Below are positions 23,694 to 32,820 of a stretch of DNA of 32,836 nucleotides, piece by piece. The stretch covers positions 1-32,836 of the forward strand of contig JAFGQG010000032.1 in the NCBI GenBank assembly GCA_016935765.1. The letters run 5' to 3'. Source of the DNA: a bacterium. GTDB taxonomy: Bacteria > UBP14 > UBA6098 > JAFGQG01. The notes beneath the pieces are model-generated. The model saw nothing but the letters and a program-made list of their open reading frames with translations, did not search any database and was not told the DNA's origin. A program made the position numbers and the translations under genes. Every line of letters begins with the position of its first letter. Within the stretch, counting starts at the first letter, position 1.

Positions 23694-24545
23694 TGAGATT
23701 CTGTGCGAAGCGTCCAGATCGTCGTGAGGAACATAGGCGTATCCAAAACCCAAATTCCAGTAATTGATACCTATACCCAGAGAGTAGGATTTTGAAGTGT
23801 TATATCCAACCCATACTGTTAAGATATCAAACAGGATATTTTCGCTTCCCGCGCTGAACGATATATCACCATCAACCGGTTTATCTACCTGGGCGTTAAA
23901 TGAATATACTTCGCCTAAGTATGAGGTCGATAATCTAAAGTTGAGTGGGAGAGGATCACCCTCCTCAATGAACTTGATTTCGGGTCCAAGGTTTTGAATA
24001 CTGAAACCTATTCTAAATCTATCGAGATTAGCAGGTTTATATAGAAATCCCAAGTCTGCAGCAAATGAGGAGGCATTTTCCTCCTCAATTTTCTGGTAGA
24101 TATATTTTCCAGTGATTCCATAAGAGAATAGATTAAAAGCTTTATTGCTGTATGCTATTGAAAAAGCGGCGTCATAAGCGCTGTATTCACCTACGATCTG
24201 AAAGTTCTCAACAATTGGTATTTCACCAGAAGATGAATAGTAAAATCCAAAACCCAAATTACCTAATTTCGTAGAAAAAGCTCCACCAAGGAATTGCTGT
24301 GTCATATCCAGCAACCAGAAATTCTGTTCGAAATAAACTGAATGACCTTCGATAAGGTTTAATCCCGCGGGATTCCAGTAAATAGCGGTTGGATCATAAG
24401 CTATCGCGCCGTAAGCTTCCCCAAGAGCGCAAGCGCGAGTGCCTACTCCGATCTTCAGAAATTGCGCGCCGGTTGTACCTTTAGCTAAAACAGATCCAGA
24501 TAAAACCATTAGAACTAATGCTATGTATATCGATTTCTTCATCAT
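23676..24545 (-). CDS. PorV/PorQ-family outer membrane protein (T9SS-associated)
   Basis: 289 residues. The start codon ATG overlaps the stop of the upstream cargo gene (ATGA), so translation is coupled; a second ATG follows directly. The signal peptide (IYIALVLMVLSGSVLA) is followed by the family signature TGAQFLKIGVGTRACALGEAYGA and DPTAIYWNPAGL. The rest alternates as amphipathic strands of a FadL-like barrel and ends in Phe (SLEIEF), the usual outer-membrane insertion signal. PorV in Bacteroidetes shuttles T9SS cargo from the translocon to the sortase; PorQ is a related barrel. Coupling to a large T9SS-type cargo gene suggests a dedicated partner, which is inference. Confidence 0.88.
   Translation of the reverse strand: MMKKSIYIALVLMVLSGSVLAKGTTGAQFLKIGVGTRACALGEAYGAIAYDPTAIYWNPAGLNLIEGHSVYFEQNFWLLDMTQQFLGGAFSTKLGNLGFGFYYSSSGEIPIVENFQIVGEYSAYDAAFSIAYSNKAFNLFSYGITGKYIYQKIEEENASSFAADLGFLYKPANLDRFRIGFSIQNLGPEIKFIEEGDPLPLNFRLSTSYLGEVYSFNAQVDKPVDGDISFSAGSENILFDILTVWVGYNTSKSYSLGIGINYWNLGFGYAYVPHDDLDASHRISLEIEF
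24066..24087. repeat. Intragenic hairpin TGAGGAGG/CCTCCTCA
   Basis: Perfect eight-base arms TGAGGAGG (24066-24073) and CCTCCTCA (24080-24087) with a six-base loop, inside the PorV-like gene. It has the same arms as the hairpin at 12893-12927. Confidence 0.5.
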
Positions 24546-27500
24546 TTTATTATGGCAAATTTTCCTTTTTCTTCTCCGGATGGTCCGGTTAGATACCAGA
24601 TGTAAACACCACTCGCTAACTTGTTGCCCTCCTCATTCGTAACATCCCACTCCAAAGTGGATTTTCCATCCTCCTCATCAAGAGTACGAACCAGTATCCC
24701 GGCTTTATTATATATTCTTATCTTTGAATCAAAAAGATTACCCCCGAAGAAGGTGATAATAGTGTGTCCTCTTGAAGGCACAAATGGATTGGGATTTATC
24801 TGAACTGCGTCCTCAAAAATATCAGCATCAATACGAGTAGTCGCGTCAGCCTCCTCAGGAGGGTTTTCGATGTGTCCCACATTATCGATGGCAATACTGT
24901 AAAAACTGTAGGTGCTGTCGTTGAACCCTGTATAAAAAGCGCAAGTATCGGGTGTATTCAACCAAAATACATACTCACCGGAATTTACTGAAACATATAC
25001 GTTATACCTGAAAATACCAGACCCGCTATCAGAACCGTGCCATGATACAAGAAACACTAAACTGTCAATGGTCTCAGGTAATTCCTCAACTTCGCTGGAA
25101 GGTGTGATATTATCTATTGTGTTCAATGTCGTGTTCGTGATTATCGGCTCTGCTTCCGCGGTACTGTCCCTGAAGATTATGGAAGCACGGTTGGTTATTT
25201 GAGTACCGGTTATCAGATTCGAATCAGGAAATATCGAATAAGTGAACCAGCTCTGACCATTCGGAGGAATAGTGTCAGGCGGAAGATATATACCCTCAAA
25301 ATAGAACGTTGCAATACCATAACCGCTCGTAGTGTCAAACTCCATTCTAGTAATGGTGTGCTTTGAATCGATGAACCTGAGAGTAGCCCAATCGAGGTAA
25401 GGATCGAGAGTATCTATAACCACGACATCTGGTACAGCGAAAGTAACCGAATCCGCGTTCTGGAAATATATCGTGTATTGGAATTGCCTGTCACCTGTGA
25501 TATAACCTTCATCACCAAAGCCCGTTGGTCCGACCTTGTGATTGGGATCGAGGAATGAACCAAGGAGAATACGCAGTGTTGATGAAGCTAAACGGGCGAG
25601 CTGAGCTGCATCCTGGGCGTATCCTACCACCGAAGTAGCAAGGTCATAAGCCTGGATAAATGGAATCGTTGCGGGAAAGAGAATCTGCACCGAAACCTTA
25701 ACAGCAGTCCAGAACAAACCTGATATAACCTCGTTGACCGCCTGCTCTGTAGCCCGTTCGAAGTCCTGCTGAGTTAAACCGTCGTGCTGTGTGTACGCTT
25801 CCCACAAGTTCTTGCCGAAACACTTCAAGCCGCCTAATAGAGAACCACTAAAGTCCAGGCTGGGGATATCATCCTGTGCGCCTTTACTCCTGTCGAAATT
25901 CGGATATTCCGCATGGTTAGTGTTTGCATTTACCTCATAAGTTTTGACTTCTCCGGGTTGAAGAGTGGTAATCCAGAAGGGTACCACACCAGCAACCATA
26001 TCGTAAGCTTCGAGCGAATCTCCATAGAGAAGAGTGTCTCCGGTTTCAACATCAACTATTGAAGTTACATCAAGCCAGAGAGGTACGTCTAACTCAAGTA
26101 TGACATTCAATAAGTTGATATTTCCGGAATTGCCGGCATATACCACGTAAGAAACAGGTACATCGATCTCGTTCAGAATAAGGACTTCAGTCATCCCGTT
26201 GATATCCACCCAGAGATGCTGCTCGCCGGTTTCAATTATGAAAGCATTTTCAAGGGTTCCGGATTCACCGCCAGGATTTGTTACGACCAGGTCCCATACA
26301 CCTAAACGCGCTTCGTCCAGGTCAAATACCGCCTGCATCAAAGTGTCTGAATAAACCTCAGTAAATTGAGTAGGGTAACTGCTCGCAATAATGTCTTCTT
26401 CACCATCTTTGACCAGTTTGACGGTAGCGCTATCCTCGAAGTTCTCGCCATGGATCAGAGTGGTTATCCAGCCTGTATTGCCAGCATAAGCGGGAGTTAT
26501 CGAGTGGATCCTGGGGTCAGAAGACACATAGGCATGAAATATTCCATTTTGAATGTTGTTTGATGTATTTTCATCCTCGGGGAATACTATGCCGCATGTT
26601 GTATGATAAGCACGACCAGATGATGGAATCCATTGTTCGAATGTTAGGGTATCCCGGTCTCCACCTTCAAGGGTAATATCAAAAACCGTGTCAGAATAAT
26701 AATAGTCAATAGTGAAATATACGGCGAATGTTTCGGTCTCAGCGCGAAGGTTGGCTATAACTGCCTTCGGTTCGACTGACTCACCAACGTAAATGTCGCC
26801 CACAGGTGCAATAATAGAGAGGACTGCTACATCATGAGTGATGGACATTGTTCCAAAGAGTATCGAAATCAAGTTAGTATCGGGATAGGCGATTGCGAGG
26901 TCGATACTGCCATCGTTGTCAAAGTCGCCCGGGCAAAGCGCGCCTGGTTCAAAACAATAAACATAGCTGTACTGCCCCAATTCGAAATTACCCTCTCCAT
27001 CACCAATAAAGATGGAAATAGCTTCATCTCCAATTGCTATGTCAATAAGCCCATCTCCGCTGAAATCACTTACAACTATATTGTCGTTCCAGAAGCTAAT
27101 ATCAGTGCTCCACTGTAGCTCCATATTGCCAGTACCGTCACCGAGCCAGACTTCACCGCCATTATATCCCCAGGCGACCACGTCGTCGTGGTAATCGTTA
27201 TTAAAATCCGCAACATCGATGTTCTGTCCGCCCCAGACGCTGGTAGAATACGTCATACCATTTCTAAATTCCCCGGTACCTTCACCCAGGAGTATTGAGA
27301 ATGAACTTGTACTTAAATTTGCCACAACATCCAGATGCTCATCCTCGTTGAAATCACCAACTGCAATTGAAGTGATATCATCGGAAAGGGTATAATAATC
27401 GCGTAAAGCGCCTCCCGCGCGAACTACAACAATTTGCTGGATTGAAAACGTAACAACATCTTCTCTATTATCTTCATCAAAATCACCTTTTACAAGTTTA

Positions 27501-29008
27501 CGTGGATATCCATCTATCGTAAAAAAACTTGACCCAACAAATTCTGCTGTTCCATCATTGAAAAGATTAAACACACCGGTATTCGGAGTATCAACTGCTG
27601 TATATACTATGTCTTCAAATTCATCATAGTCGAGGTATGCAGCAATTACCAGAACAGGACTTATCGAGACTAAGGTTTCACATGACCTGATGCTAAAATC
27701 TCCAAATCCATCATTTAACAACACATTTAAGAAACCACTGCCAGTATTCCCAACAACCAGGTCAGTATGCAAATCGTTATTGAAATCTGCAGATGCTACC
27801 GAAGATGGATTATGTCCTACCTCATATTGCTGAGGAACTTGTACGAAACCCTCACCGTCGCCATGCAGAATGTCAATGGTTCCAATATCGATTCCCCATG
27901 CTGGGAGGATTATGTCCTGTTGCCCGTCATGGTTGATGTCGTTGGAAGTCAGGACGTCAGGGATATAGTCGAGGTAGGTGATCCAGCCGGGCCAGGGAAG
28001 CCAGTGTGGCTCGCTGAAAGTGCCATCACCATTGCCGCGTAAAAAGCCTAACTTGCTGAAGGTGTAATAATAAACTACGAGGTCCAGGAAACTGTCGCTG
28101 TCAAGATGAAGCGGATGAAGCGAGTTTATTGACTCCACTGAGTATGTCGGTTCGGGAGACGCGAATGAGCCATCGCCATTTCCCTTAAGGAAAATCACGC
28201 CTGCAGGGTCATCATTCCCGGAGATTATATCGAGGTGTTCATCATTATCGAAATCTCCGACATCCAGGTCAAGTGAGAGAACGCCAACTGGATACGGGGT
28301 TCCTTCTGAAAATTTACCTTCGCCATCGTTCAGGAAAACGGTGATACTGTCGAATAGAACGGAACCCGGAGCCCAGTAGGGAGGAAGGATGATATCGACA
28401 TCTCCGTCTTCGTTGAAATCTTCCAGGAGCGCGTAACGCTCATAAAAAGTGTAGGCAACACTTACGGGGAGTGTATCCGAAACAGCAAAAGTCCCGTCAC
28501 CATTTCCAAGAAGAATAACGGTGTGGTCTTTGTCTCCATACACAAGGTCGGGGAAATTGTCGTCATCAATGAAGCCGATACCACCCAATCTCGGGTTATC
28601 GCCCGTTATTCCCCATAATACCGCGTAATTATTCTCAACCGGCGAACTGAAAAAACCGTTTCCATCTCCGAATAAAATTGGAACCAGGCTATCGGAGGTA
28701 TTGTTGATAAGTATGTCGAAATTATCATCATTATCGAAATCCGCAATAGCTATCGAGAATCCATAGTAACCGAGTTCTGATTTAGAATACCAACCTGAGG
28801 ATTCCATCATGAAGATAGTTACACCGCCGGAAGCCATTACAGCTATATCAGTATAACCATTCTCATCGAAATCCGCAAAAGCAACATCCTGCGGGGAAGT
28901 AATGGGAATCTGCACCATTGAAGGCGAAAACAATGGTTGTGCCACTGCAAGATGAGAAGTGAGAGAACATATCAGAACAAATAAAAGCGTTCTAATGTAC
29001 TTTTTCAA
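24542..29008 (-). CDS. Very large secreted FG-GAP/VCBS repeat protein with T9SS-like C-terminus
   Basis: 1488 residues from a TTG at 29008, supported by AGAGGG upstream and a signal peptide (LLFVLICSLTSHLAVA); no ATG lies before the mature region. Residues about 35-770 hold about a dozen FG-GAP/VCBS repeats marked by DFDNDDNFDI- and GDGNGFF-type loops (calcium-binding, beta-propeller). A CARDB-like sandwich (VGESVEPKAVIANLRAETETF) and an IPT/TIG-like domain (HSITPAYAGNTGWITTLIHGENFED) follow. Next come a helical insert (about 1090-1190) and a DPNHKVGPTGFGDEGYI module of the kind seen in many secreted proteins. The end carries INPNPFVPSRGHTIITFFGG and SGVYIWYLTG...KFAIIK, a variant of the T9SS sorting domain. 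Probably surface-anchored, perhaps adhesive; the partner is unknown. Coupled to the PorV-like gene. Confidence 0.85.
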   Translation of the reverse strand: MKKYIRTLLFVLICSLTSHLAVAQPLFSPSMVQIPITSPQDVAFADFDENGYTDIAVMASGGVTIFMMESSGWYSKSELGYYGFSIAIADFDNDDNFDILINNTSDSLVPILFGDGNGFFSSPVENNYAVLWGITGDNPRLGGIGFIDDDNFPDLVYGDKDHTVILLGNGDGTFAVSDTLPVSVAYTFYERYALLEDFNEDGDVDIILPPYWAPGSVLFDSITVFLNDGEGKFSEGTPYPVGVLSLDLDVGDFDNDEHLDIISGNDDPAGVIFLKGNGDGSFASPEPTYSVESINSLHPLHLDSDSFLDLVVYYYTFSKLGFLRGNGDGTFSEPHWLPWPGWITYLDYIPDVLTSNDINHDGQQDIILPAWGIDIGTIDILHGDGEGFVQVPQQYEVGHNPSSVASADFNNDLHTDLVVGNTGSGFLNVLLNDGFGDFSIRSCETLVSISPVLVIAAYLDYDEFEDIVYTAVDTPNTGVFNLFNDGTAEFVGSSFFTIDGYPRKLVKGDFDEDNREDVVTFSIQQIVVVRAGGALRDYYTLSDDITSIAVGDFNEDEHLDVVANLSTSSFSILLGEGTGEFRNGMTYSTSVWGGQNIDVADFNNDYHDDVVAWGYNGGEVWLGDGTGNMELQWSTDISFWNDNIVVSDFSGDGLIDIAIGDEAISIFIGDGEGNFELGQYSYVYCFEPGALCPGDFDNDGSIDLAIAYPDTNLISILFGTMSITHDVAVLSIIAPVGDIYVGESVEPKAVIANLRAETETFAVYFTIDYYYSDTVFDITLEGGDRDTLTFEQWIPSSGRAYHTTCGIVFPEDENTSNNIQNGIFHAYVSSDPRIHSITPAYAGNTGWITTLIHGENFEDSATVKLVKDGEEDIIASSYPTQFTEVYSDTLMQAVFDLDEARLGVWDLVVTNPGGESGTLENAFIIETGEQHLWVDINGMTEVLILNEIDVPVSYVVYAGNSGNINLLNVILELDVPLWLDVTSIVDVETGDTLLYGDSLEAYDMVAGVVPFWITTLQPGEVKTYEVNANTNHAEYPNFDRSKGAQDDIPSLDFSGSLLGGLKCFGKNLWEAYTQHDGLTQQDFERATEQAVNEVISGLFWTAVKVSVQILFPATIPFIQAYDLATSVVGYAQDAAQLARLASSTLRILLGSFLDPNHKVGPTGFGDEGYITGDRQFQYTIYFQNADSVTFAVPDVVVIDTLDPYLDWATLRFIDSKHTITRMEFDTTSGYGIATFYFEGIYLPPDTIPPNGQSWFTYSIFPDSNLITGTQITNRASIIFRDSTAEAEPIITNTTLNTIDNITPSSEVEELPETIDSLVFLVSWHGSDSGSGIFRYNVYVSVNSGEYVFWLNTPDTCAFYTGFNDSTYSFYSIAIDNVGHIENPPEEADATTRIDADIFEDAVQINPNPFVPSRGHTIITFFGGNLFDSKIRIYNKAGILVRTLDEEDGKSTLEWDVTNEEGNKLASGVYIWYLTGPSGEEKGKFAIIK

Positions 29009-29314
29009 ATCTAACCCTCTGGTTGTTTTTAAAGTAAAACAAATTCTTTCAAATTAACTGTTGAAATAATACTCTATTCTCAAAGGATTGTCAAGATTAT
29101 ATTGTGTATTTATGAGCGATGGTTAATATTAATTATAGTCTTGGGGTTCTCATATATTTTCTCCGAAACCTGCAGGATGATTGGATTAATGTACCTACTG
29201 CGCTGAACAATTTCTATTATACTATATTGCTTTTGAGTTTCCATACATCCATTTAATTGATTTCATAGTCTATAAAAAGATTTCCTATAACTATTTTATC
29301 CATGGTTTAAATAT
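29009..29314. other. 306-bp AT-rich intergenic region
   Basis: Its left third carries the ribosome site and promoter of the FG-GAP gene. The remaining part (about 29095-29314), downstream of the alpha/beta hydrolase gene, is AT-rich with no ORF of note, no GC-rich terminator hairpin and no RNA-like fold that could be recognised by eye. Confidence 0.5.
29066..29094 (-). promoter_or_regulatory. Predicted strong sigma70-type promoter of the FG-GAP protein and PorV-like genes
   Basis: On the minus strand TTGACA (29089-29094, perfect), 17-bp spacer, TATTAT (29066-29071, five of six). The start near 29059 gives a leader of about 50 nt before the TTG start codon. Confidence 0.65.
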
Positions 29315-30250
29315 TCAGTGTTTTCCCCATTGAGTTATTTTATTCAATATATCATCGAACACTTCTTCTTTATTGCTTTCATGCAGCATCTCGTGCCTGC
29401 CACCGATATATAGTCTGTAGGTGACTTCAGATATTCCGGCTTTCTTGTAGATTTGGGCTGCTTTGAGGACACTCTTGCCATTATGACTGACAGGGTCGGA
29501 GTCACCGGAAAATAGGTGAATATGGAGATCCTTTGGGATTTTTGCTATGTTGCTCACTTTGTTAAGCTCTATCATTCCGGAGATCATATCGTGGAAGAAA
29601 CCAGCGGTGAATATTCCGCCGCAGAGAGGGTCCGCAACAGCGATATCCACCTCCTCGGGTACGCTGCTTAGCCAATCGCGGTCGGTTCTTGTTGGTTTGA
29701 ACTGGTTATTGAAGCCACCGGTTATAATTCTCTCAAACAAGCAGCTTTTGCCTTTCTTACCCCTCCTGCATCGCTCGAATTTAGCTAATAATAATCCCAA
29801 TCGGAGCATTATACCGCTTGTATGATTAGTCCCTGAGAGTATTACACCGTCTATCTCATTGCCATATTTGCAGATATAAGTTCTCGCCAGCAGGGAACCC
29901 ATGCTGTGTCCCAGGAGATAAACAGGGAGGGAAGGATAATCCTCTTTAATAATAAGGGTGAGTTGATGCATGTCATCCACAACCTTCGACCAGCCGTTAT
30001 CATCAGCGAAGTAACCCATAACTCCTGCTGAAACGCCAGTTTTACCGTGCCCCCTGTGGTCATTCGCATAGACGGCATAACCGAAGGAAGCGAGAGTTTC
30101 GGCAAAGGTTTCGTACCTGCCTGAATGTTCCCCTTTGCCATGCGCTATCTGGATTATGCCCTTCAGTTTATCTATATCCGGCGGAATCCATTTATACGCG
30201 TAAATATCTATCGAATCGACACCGGAGAATTTAATGCTTTGTTTATTCAT
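29315..30250 (-). CDS. Alpha/beta hydrolase, lysophospholipase/monoacylglycerol lipase type
   Basis: 311 residues. Start ATG 30250 directly abuts the stop of the upstream gene, with GAGGG upstream. Family signatures: oxyanion region IIQIAHGKGEHSGRY (HGxxEHSxRY), VYANDHRGHGKT, nucleophile elbow GHSMGS (S116), acid in FSGDSDPV, and catalytic His in IGGRHEMLHE. These match the Serine aminopeptidase S33/hydrolase_4 group (PldB-like), which cleaves mono-acyl lipids. No signal peptide, so likely cytosolic or peripheral. Last gene of a tight minus-strand set with the DDAH-like, cupin and iron-sulfur genes; a shared pathway is not obvious. Confidence 0.9.
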   Translation of the reverse strand: MNKQSIKFSGVDSIDIYAYKWIPPDIDKLKGIIQIAHGKGEHSGRYETFAETLASFGYAVYANDHRGHGKTGVSAGVMGYFADDNGWSKVVDDMHQLTLIIKEDYPSLPVYLLGHSMGSLLARTYICKYGNEIDGVILSGTNHTSGIMLRLGLLLAKFERCRRGKKGKSCLFERIITGGFNNQFKPTRTDRDWLSSVPEEVDIAVADPLCGGIFTAGFFHDMISGMIELNKVSNIAKIPKDLHIHLFSGDSDPVSHNGKSVLKAAQIYKKAGISEVTYRLYIGGRHEMLHESNKEEVFDDILNKITQWGKH

Positions 30251-31069
30251 CTAAAATTTCCCTCTTCTCTCAATAGTCTGGATCATGCACGTTGGTCCGC
30301 CAGAACCCTTAATGAACTCGCTTAGATCAATGAGTATAACATCAAAGCCAGCCCTTTCGAGAATATTCGCTACTTCCTTGTTTGCCGTTCCAGCGATAAT
30401 TCTATAATTGCCAAGAGATATTACATTTCCGCTAACAAAACCTTTGCATTCGATATTGATATTATTGAACCCTTCGAAAAACCCCTTCCCGAAAATTCCA
30501 TTACAGGATACTGTGGATTCCGGTCCGAGTAAGCTCATCGCGCCGCCGAGATGGAGGAAGGGAGGAGGGATAATTGCCAGACGGATTTGGTAATCCATAG
30601 CTCTCAAATAATACGTTAGCTGCTTGATTCCATCCTCGTTAGTTCTTCGGGACCGCCCAATGAAAGCCACTTTCCCGCTTAGAATTACATCGCCGCCTTC
30701 GACAGTGCCGGGCGGCTGAATTGTTCCCAGACAGGGTTCGCCAAGTTTGTTAAGATGGTATGCGAGCCATTCTTCCTCGCCTTGACGGGTAGGCAGCCCC
30801 ATTCTCAGTCTAATATACCCCTCAGGTATACTCAGTACGGGATCAGCGACGAAAACAGAGTTCGGATGACCGGGCAACTCTGGAATATCGATAACCTCGC
30901 AACCTGATGTACTCAAAACAGCTTTCAAGCTATCATGCTGTTCTAAAGCCCTGGTTCGATTCGCAACTTCCCGAATGTTGTGCAATTCCGGATCTTTGAC
31001 ATTAAAATACTCTGATATTGGTGAGCATACAACAACCCGTGTTAATTTGTCTCCTTCATTCTTGACCAT
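30251..31069 (-). CDS. Dimethylarginine dimethylaminohydrolase (DDAH)-family protein
   Basis: 272 residues from the ATG at 31069, chosen for its GGAG site 7 nt upstream; the longer frame (to 31150) would overlap the cupin gene. The start MVKNEGDKLTRVVVCSP matches the family's first strand. Amidinotransferase/pentein-fold landmarks: HPNSVFVADP (substrate-binding loop), GTVEGGDVILSG (Glu/Asp), LHLGGAMSLL (catalytic His) and GGPTCMIQTIERR (catalytic Cys near the C-terminus). The Cys-His-Glu set is complete, so it is probably active in hydrolysing or modifying a guanidine such as methylated arginine, arginine or an analogue. The usual VxD after the N-loop reads VAD here. No arginine pathway gene is adjacent. 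Confidence 0.85.
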   Translation of the reverse strand: MVKNEGDKLTRVVVCSPISEYFNVKDPELHNIREVANRTRALEQHDSLKAVLSTSGCEVIDIPELPGHPNSVFVADPVLSIPEGYIRLRMGLPTRQGEEEWLAYHLNKLGEPCLGTIQPPGTVEGGDVILSGKVAFIGRSRRTNEDGIKQLTYYLRAMDYQIRLAIIPPPFLHLGGAMSLLGPESTVSCNGIFGKGFFEGFNNINIECKGFVSGNVISLGNYRIIAGTANKEVANILERAGFDVILIDLSEFIKGSGGPTCMIQTIERRGKF

Positions 31070-31073
31070 TCTA

Positions 31074-31436
31074 TTACTCCAGGATAGTTTCATCCCTCTC
31101 CTGCCATGCAGGTTCAACGATACATAGAAAAACAAGGTCTGTTTCACCAACGTTAACTACCTTCTGTTCTGAACCAGGGGGAATGTAAACTGCCATCCCT
31201 GAACCCACCTTTTCAACCTCATCACCGATATACATATACCCTTCACCCTCGAGTATAATATAAGCTTCCGAAACCATTAATTTGTGCAGCAGATTGCTCT
31301 TTCCTGGTTTTATCCTCGCGTAGGCAATACTGTATCCAATTGGAATACCATCCTTTTCAGGGTGAAAAAACTCTACCAGTGGAGTATTGTCTTTGGCAAT
31401 AATGAAATTGCAGTCCTTTAAACTCTTTATAAACAT
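31074..31436 (-). CDS. Small cupin-fold protein
   Basis: 120 residues from the ATG at 31436. An earlier in-frame TTG at 31472 overlaps the stop of the iron-sulfur gene, but homologues I recall start at MFIKSLKDCNF, so the ATG is preferred; its ribosome site is weak (GAG). Double-stranded beta-helix motifs: IKPGKSNLLHKLMVSEAYIILEG-type first cupin box, and GSGMAVYIPPGSEQKVVNVGE, the second box. The first box keeps one His and a Glu but few other metal ligands. Resembles the mannose-6-phosphate isomerase-like cupin group; substrate unknown. The stop lies 4 bp before the DDAH-like start. Confidence 0.8.
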   Translation of the reverse strand: MFIKSLKDCNFIIAKDNTPLVEFFHPEKDGIPIGYSIAYARIKPGKSNLLHKLMVSEAYIILEGEGYMYIGDEVEKVGSGMAVYIPPGSEQKVVNVGETDLVFLCIVEPAWQERDETILE

Positions 31437-31468
31437 AATAGAATACTCTAATGGATATTTGCAATGAG

Positions 31469-32592
31469 TCAAGCGTTCTCTTTAAATTTTCTGTTTGCTG
31501 TATAAATTACTGCGTCAGTCGGACAGGCTTCTATACATGCGCCACAGGACCAGCAATCAGGAAGAAAAACCTTTCTTTTCTTTTTATATATACCTTTCAT
31601 GGCTTCTGTCGGGCAGGCTTTGACACATTTTTCACAATCAATACACTTTGCCCTTATTATTCTAATTCGGTTTATCGCTATATTTTCAAGCAACCATGCG
31701 TATAATCCAAAAGGACATATTAGCTGACAGAAGGGTCTGTAAATAAAAAAAACTTGCTATTGCAAACACCGGAAGAGTAAACAAGGCGATTGTAGCAAGA
31801 GTCCTTAATTTATACAGCTTAAAAATAATTAATGTGATGGAAAAGAACAAAATTTTTAATGGATGTAAGCAATCCGAATAAAAGCACTATAAAGATAAAA
31901 AATAATGTTATCCTTGATATTAATGAAATAGAGAAGGGAAGTTTGAATTTATATTTCTTTTTGAATAAAGGTATATTGAAGATACTTTCCTGAAGAGCTC
32001 CAAGGTGACAGCCCCATCCGCAGATCAGCTTACTGCCGGTAATTGAAAACAATGTAAAAATAATAAAAGACGGGATAATAATCCTGGTTTCGCCTTCCAT
32101 TTTATTAAACACTTTGAATAGTTTCACTAAAGATTCCATTGGATTTGGAGAATCGCCCAGCACAACACCAAAAATTATTATAACTGACAACAAAATAAGA
32201 ATACGCGAAGTTTTTATCTTTTTCTTACTTAAGACAAAGATCAGGACGAAGGCTAATAGCAAAGACCAGAGAGAAAACTTAATAATATCAATTACAGGTT
32301 TACTTTCAGTTCCAGCATGCTCGACAGCTTCTTTAACTTTATTGGTATCGATACCCAGTTCATTAATAGGGATCTCTAAAGGTAATTCCCATGCTGAAAT
32401 ATCTTCATGGCTTAATTGGTGGAGTATTTCTTTAACGGGGATATTATTCTTCTTTGCTAATTCTTTAAGTGTAAAACTATCCGAGTAAGTTATTGTTTTT
32501 ACAGAGTTTATCTGATCCCATTGAGCGTAGAATATTAGAAAAATGGAAATTATAACCAAGACGACACCAATAGTAATTTTAGTTTTCATCAT
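31469..32592 (-). pseudogene. NapH-like 4Fe-4S membrane protein, broken by two frameshifts
   Basis: The frame starts at the ATG at 32592 (AAGGA upstream) and encodes an N-terminal anchor, a soluble segment, several membrane helices and the motif ICGWGCHLGALQ. It runs into stop TAA after HINYF at about 31819. Removing one A from the A5 run at 31821-31825 restores KLYKLRTLATIALFTLPVFAI. Removing one more from the A8 run at 31745-31752 restores IYRPFCQLICPFGLYAWLLE and then two ferredoxin motifs, CIDCEKCVKACP and CWSCGACIEACP, ending at 31469. The repaired protein would have 373 residues and resemble NapH/YccM-type quinol-linked electron-transfer proteins. Either a decayed gene or two homopolymer sequence errors; both shifts are of the same kind. 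Confidence 0.8.
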
Positions 32593-32804
32593 GAATATCC
32601 TTTAGAGTTTATTATTTTTCGGATTATGTTTAAGTTTTTAAGTATTCAAATTTTATTTTTTTATAGGGATAAGTCAACTTATTAATTTTTTGTTTTATTT
32701 TTATTTTAATACCGTAATGTTCCGAAATAAATCTATAAGGTTTTTTATACGGGATGGTTTTAGCGGAAATTATCAGGAGAGTGGGATAGCAGAATTCCTA
32801 AAAA

Positions 32805-32820
32805 GTTATATATATATAAC
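32805..32820. repeat. Perfect AT palindrome at window edge
   Basis: GTTATATATATATAAC, 16-bp perfect palindrome, in the AT-rich region upstream of the NapH-like gene (32593-32836). No gene is seen in that stretch; it could be a hairpin or simple AT repeat. Confidence 0.4.
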
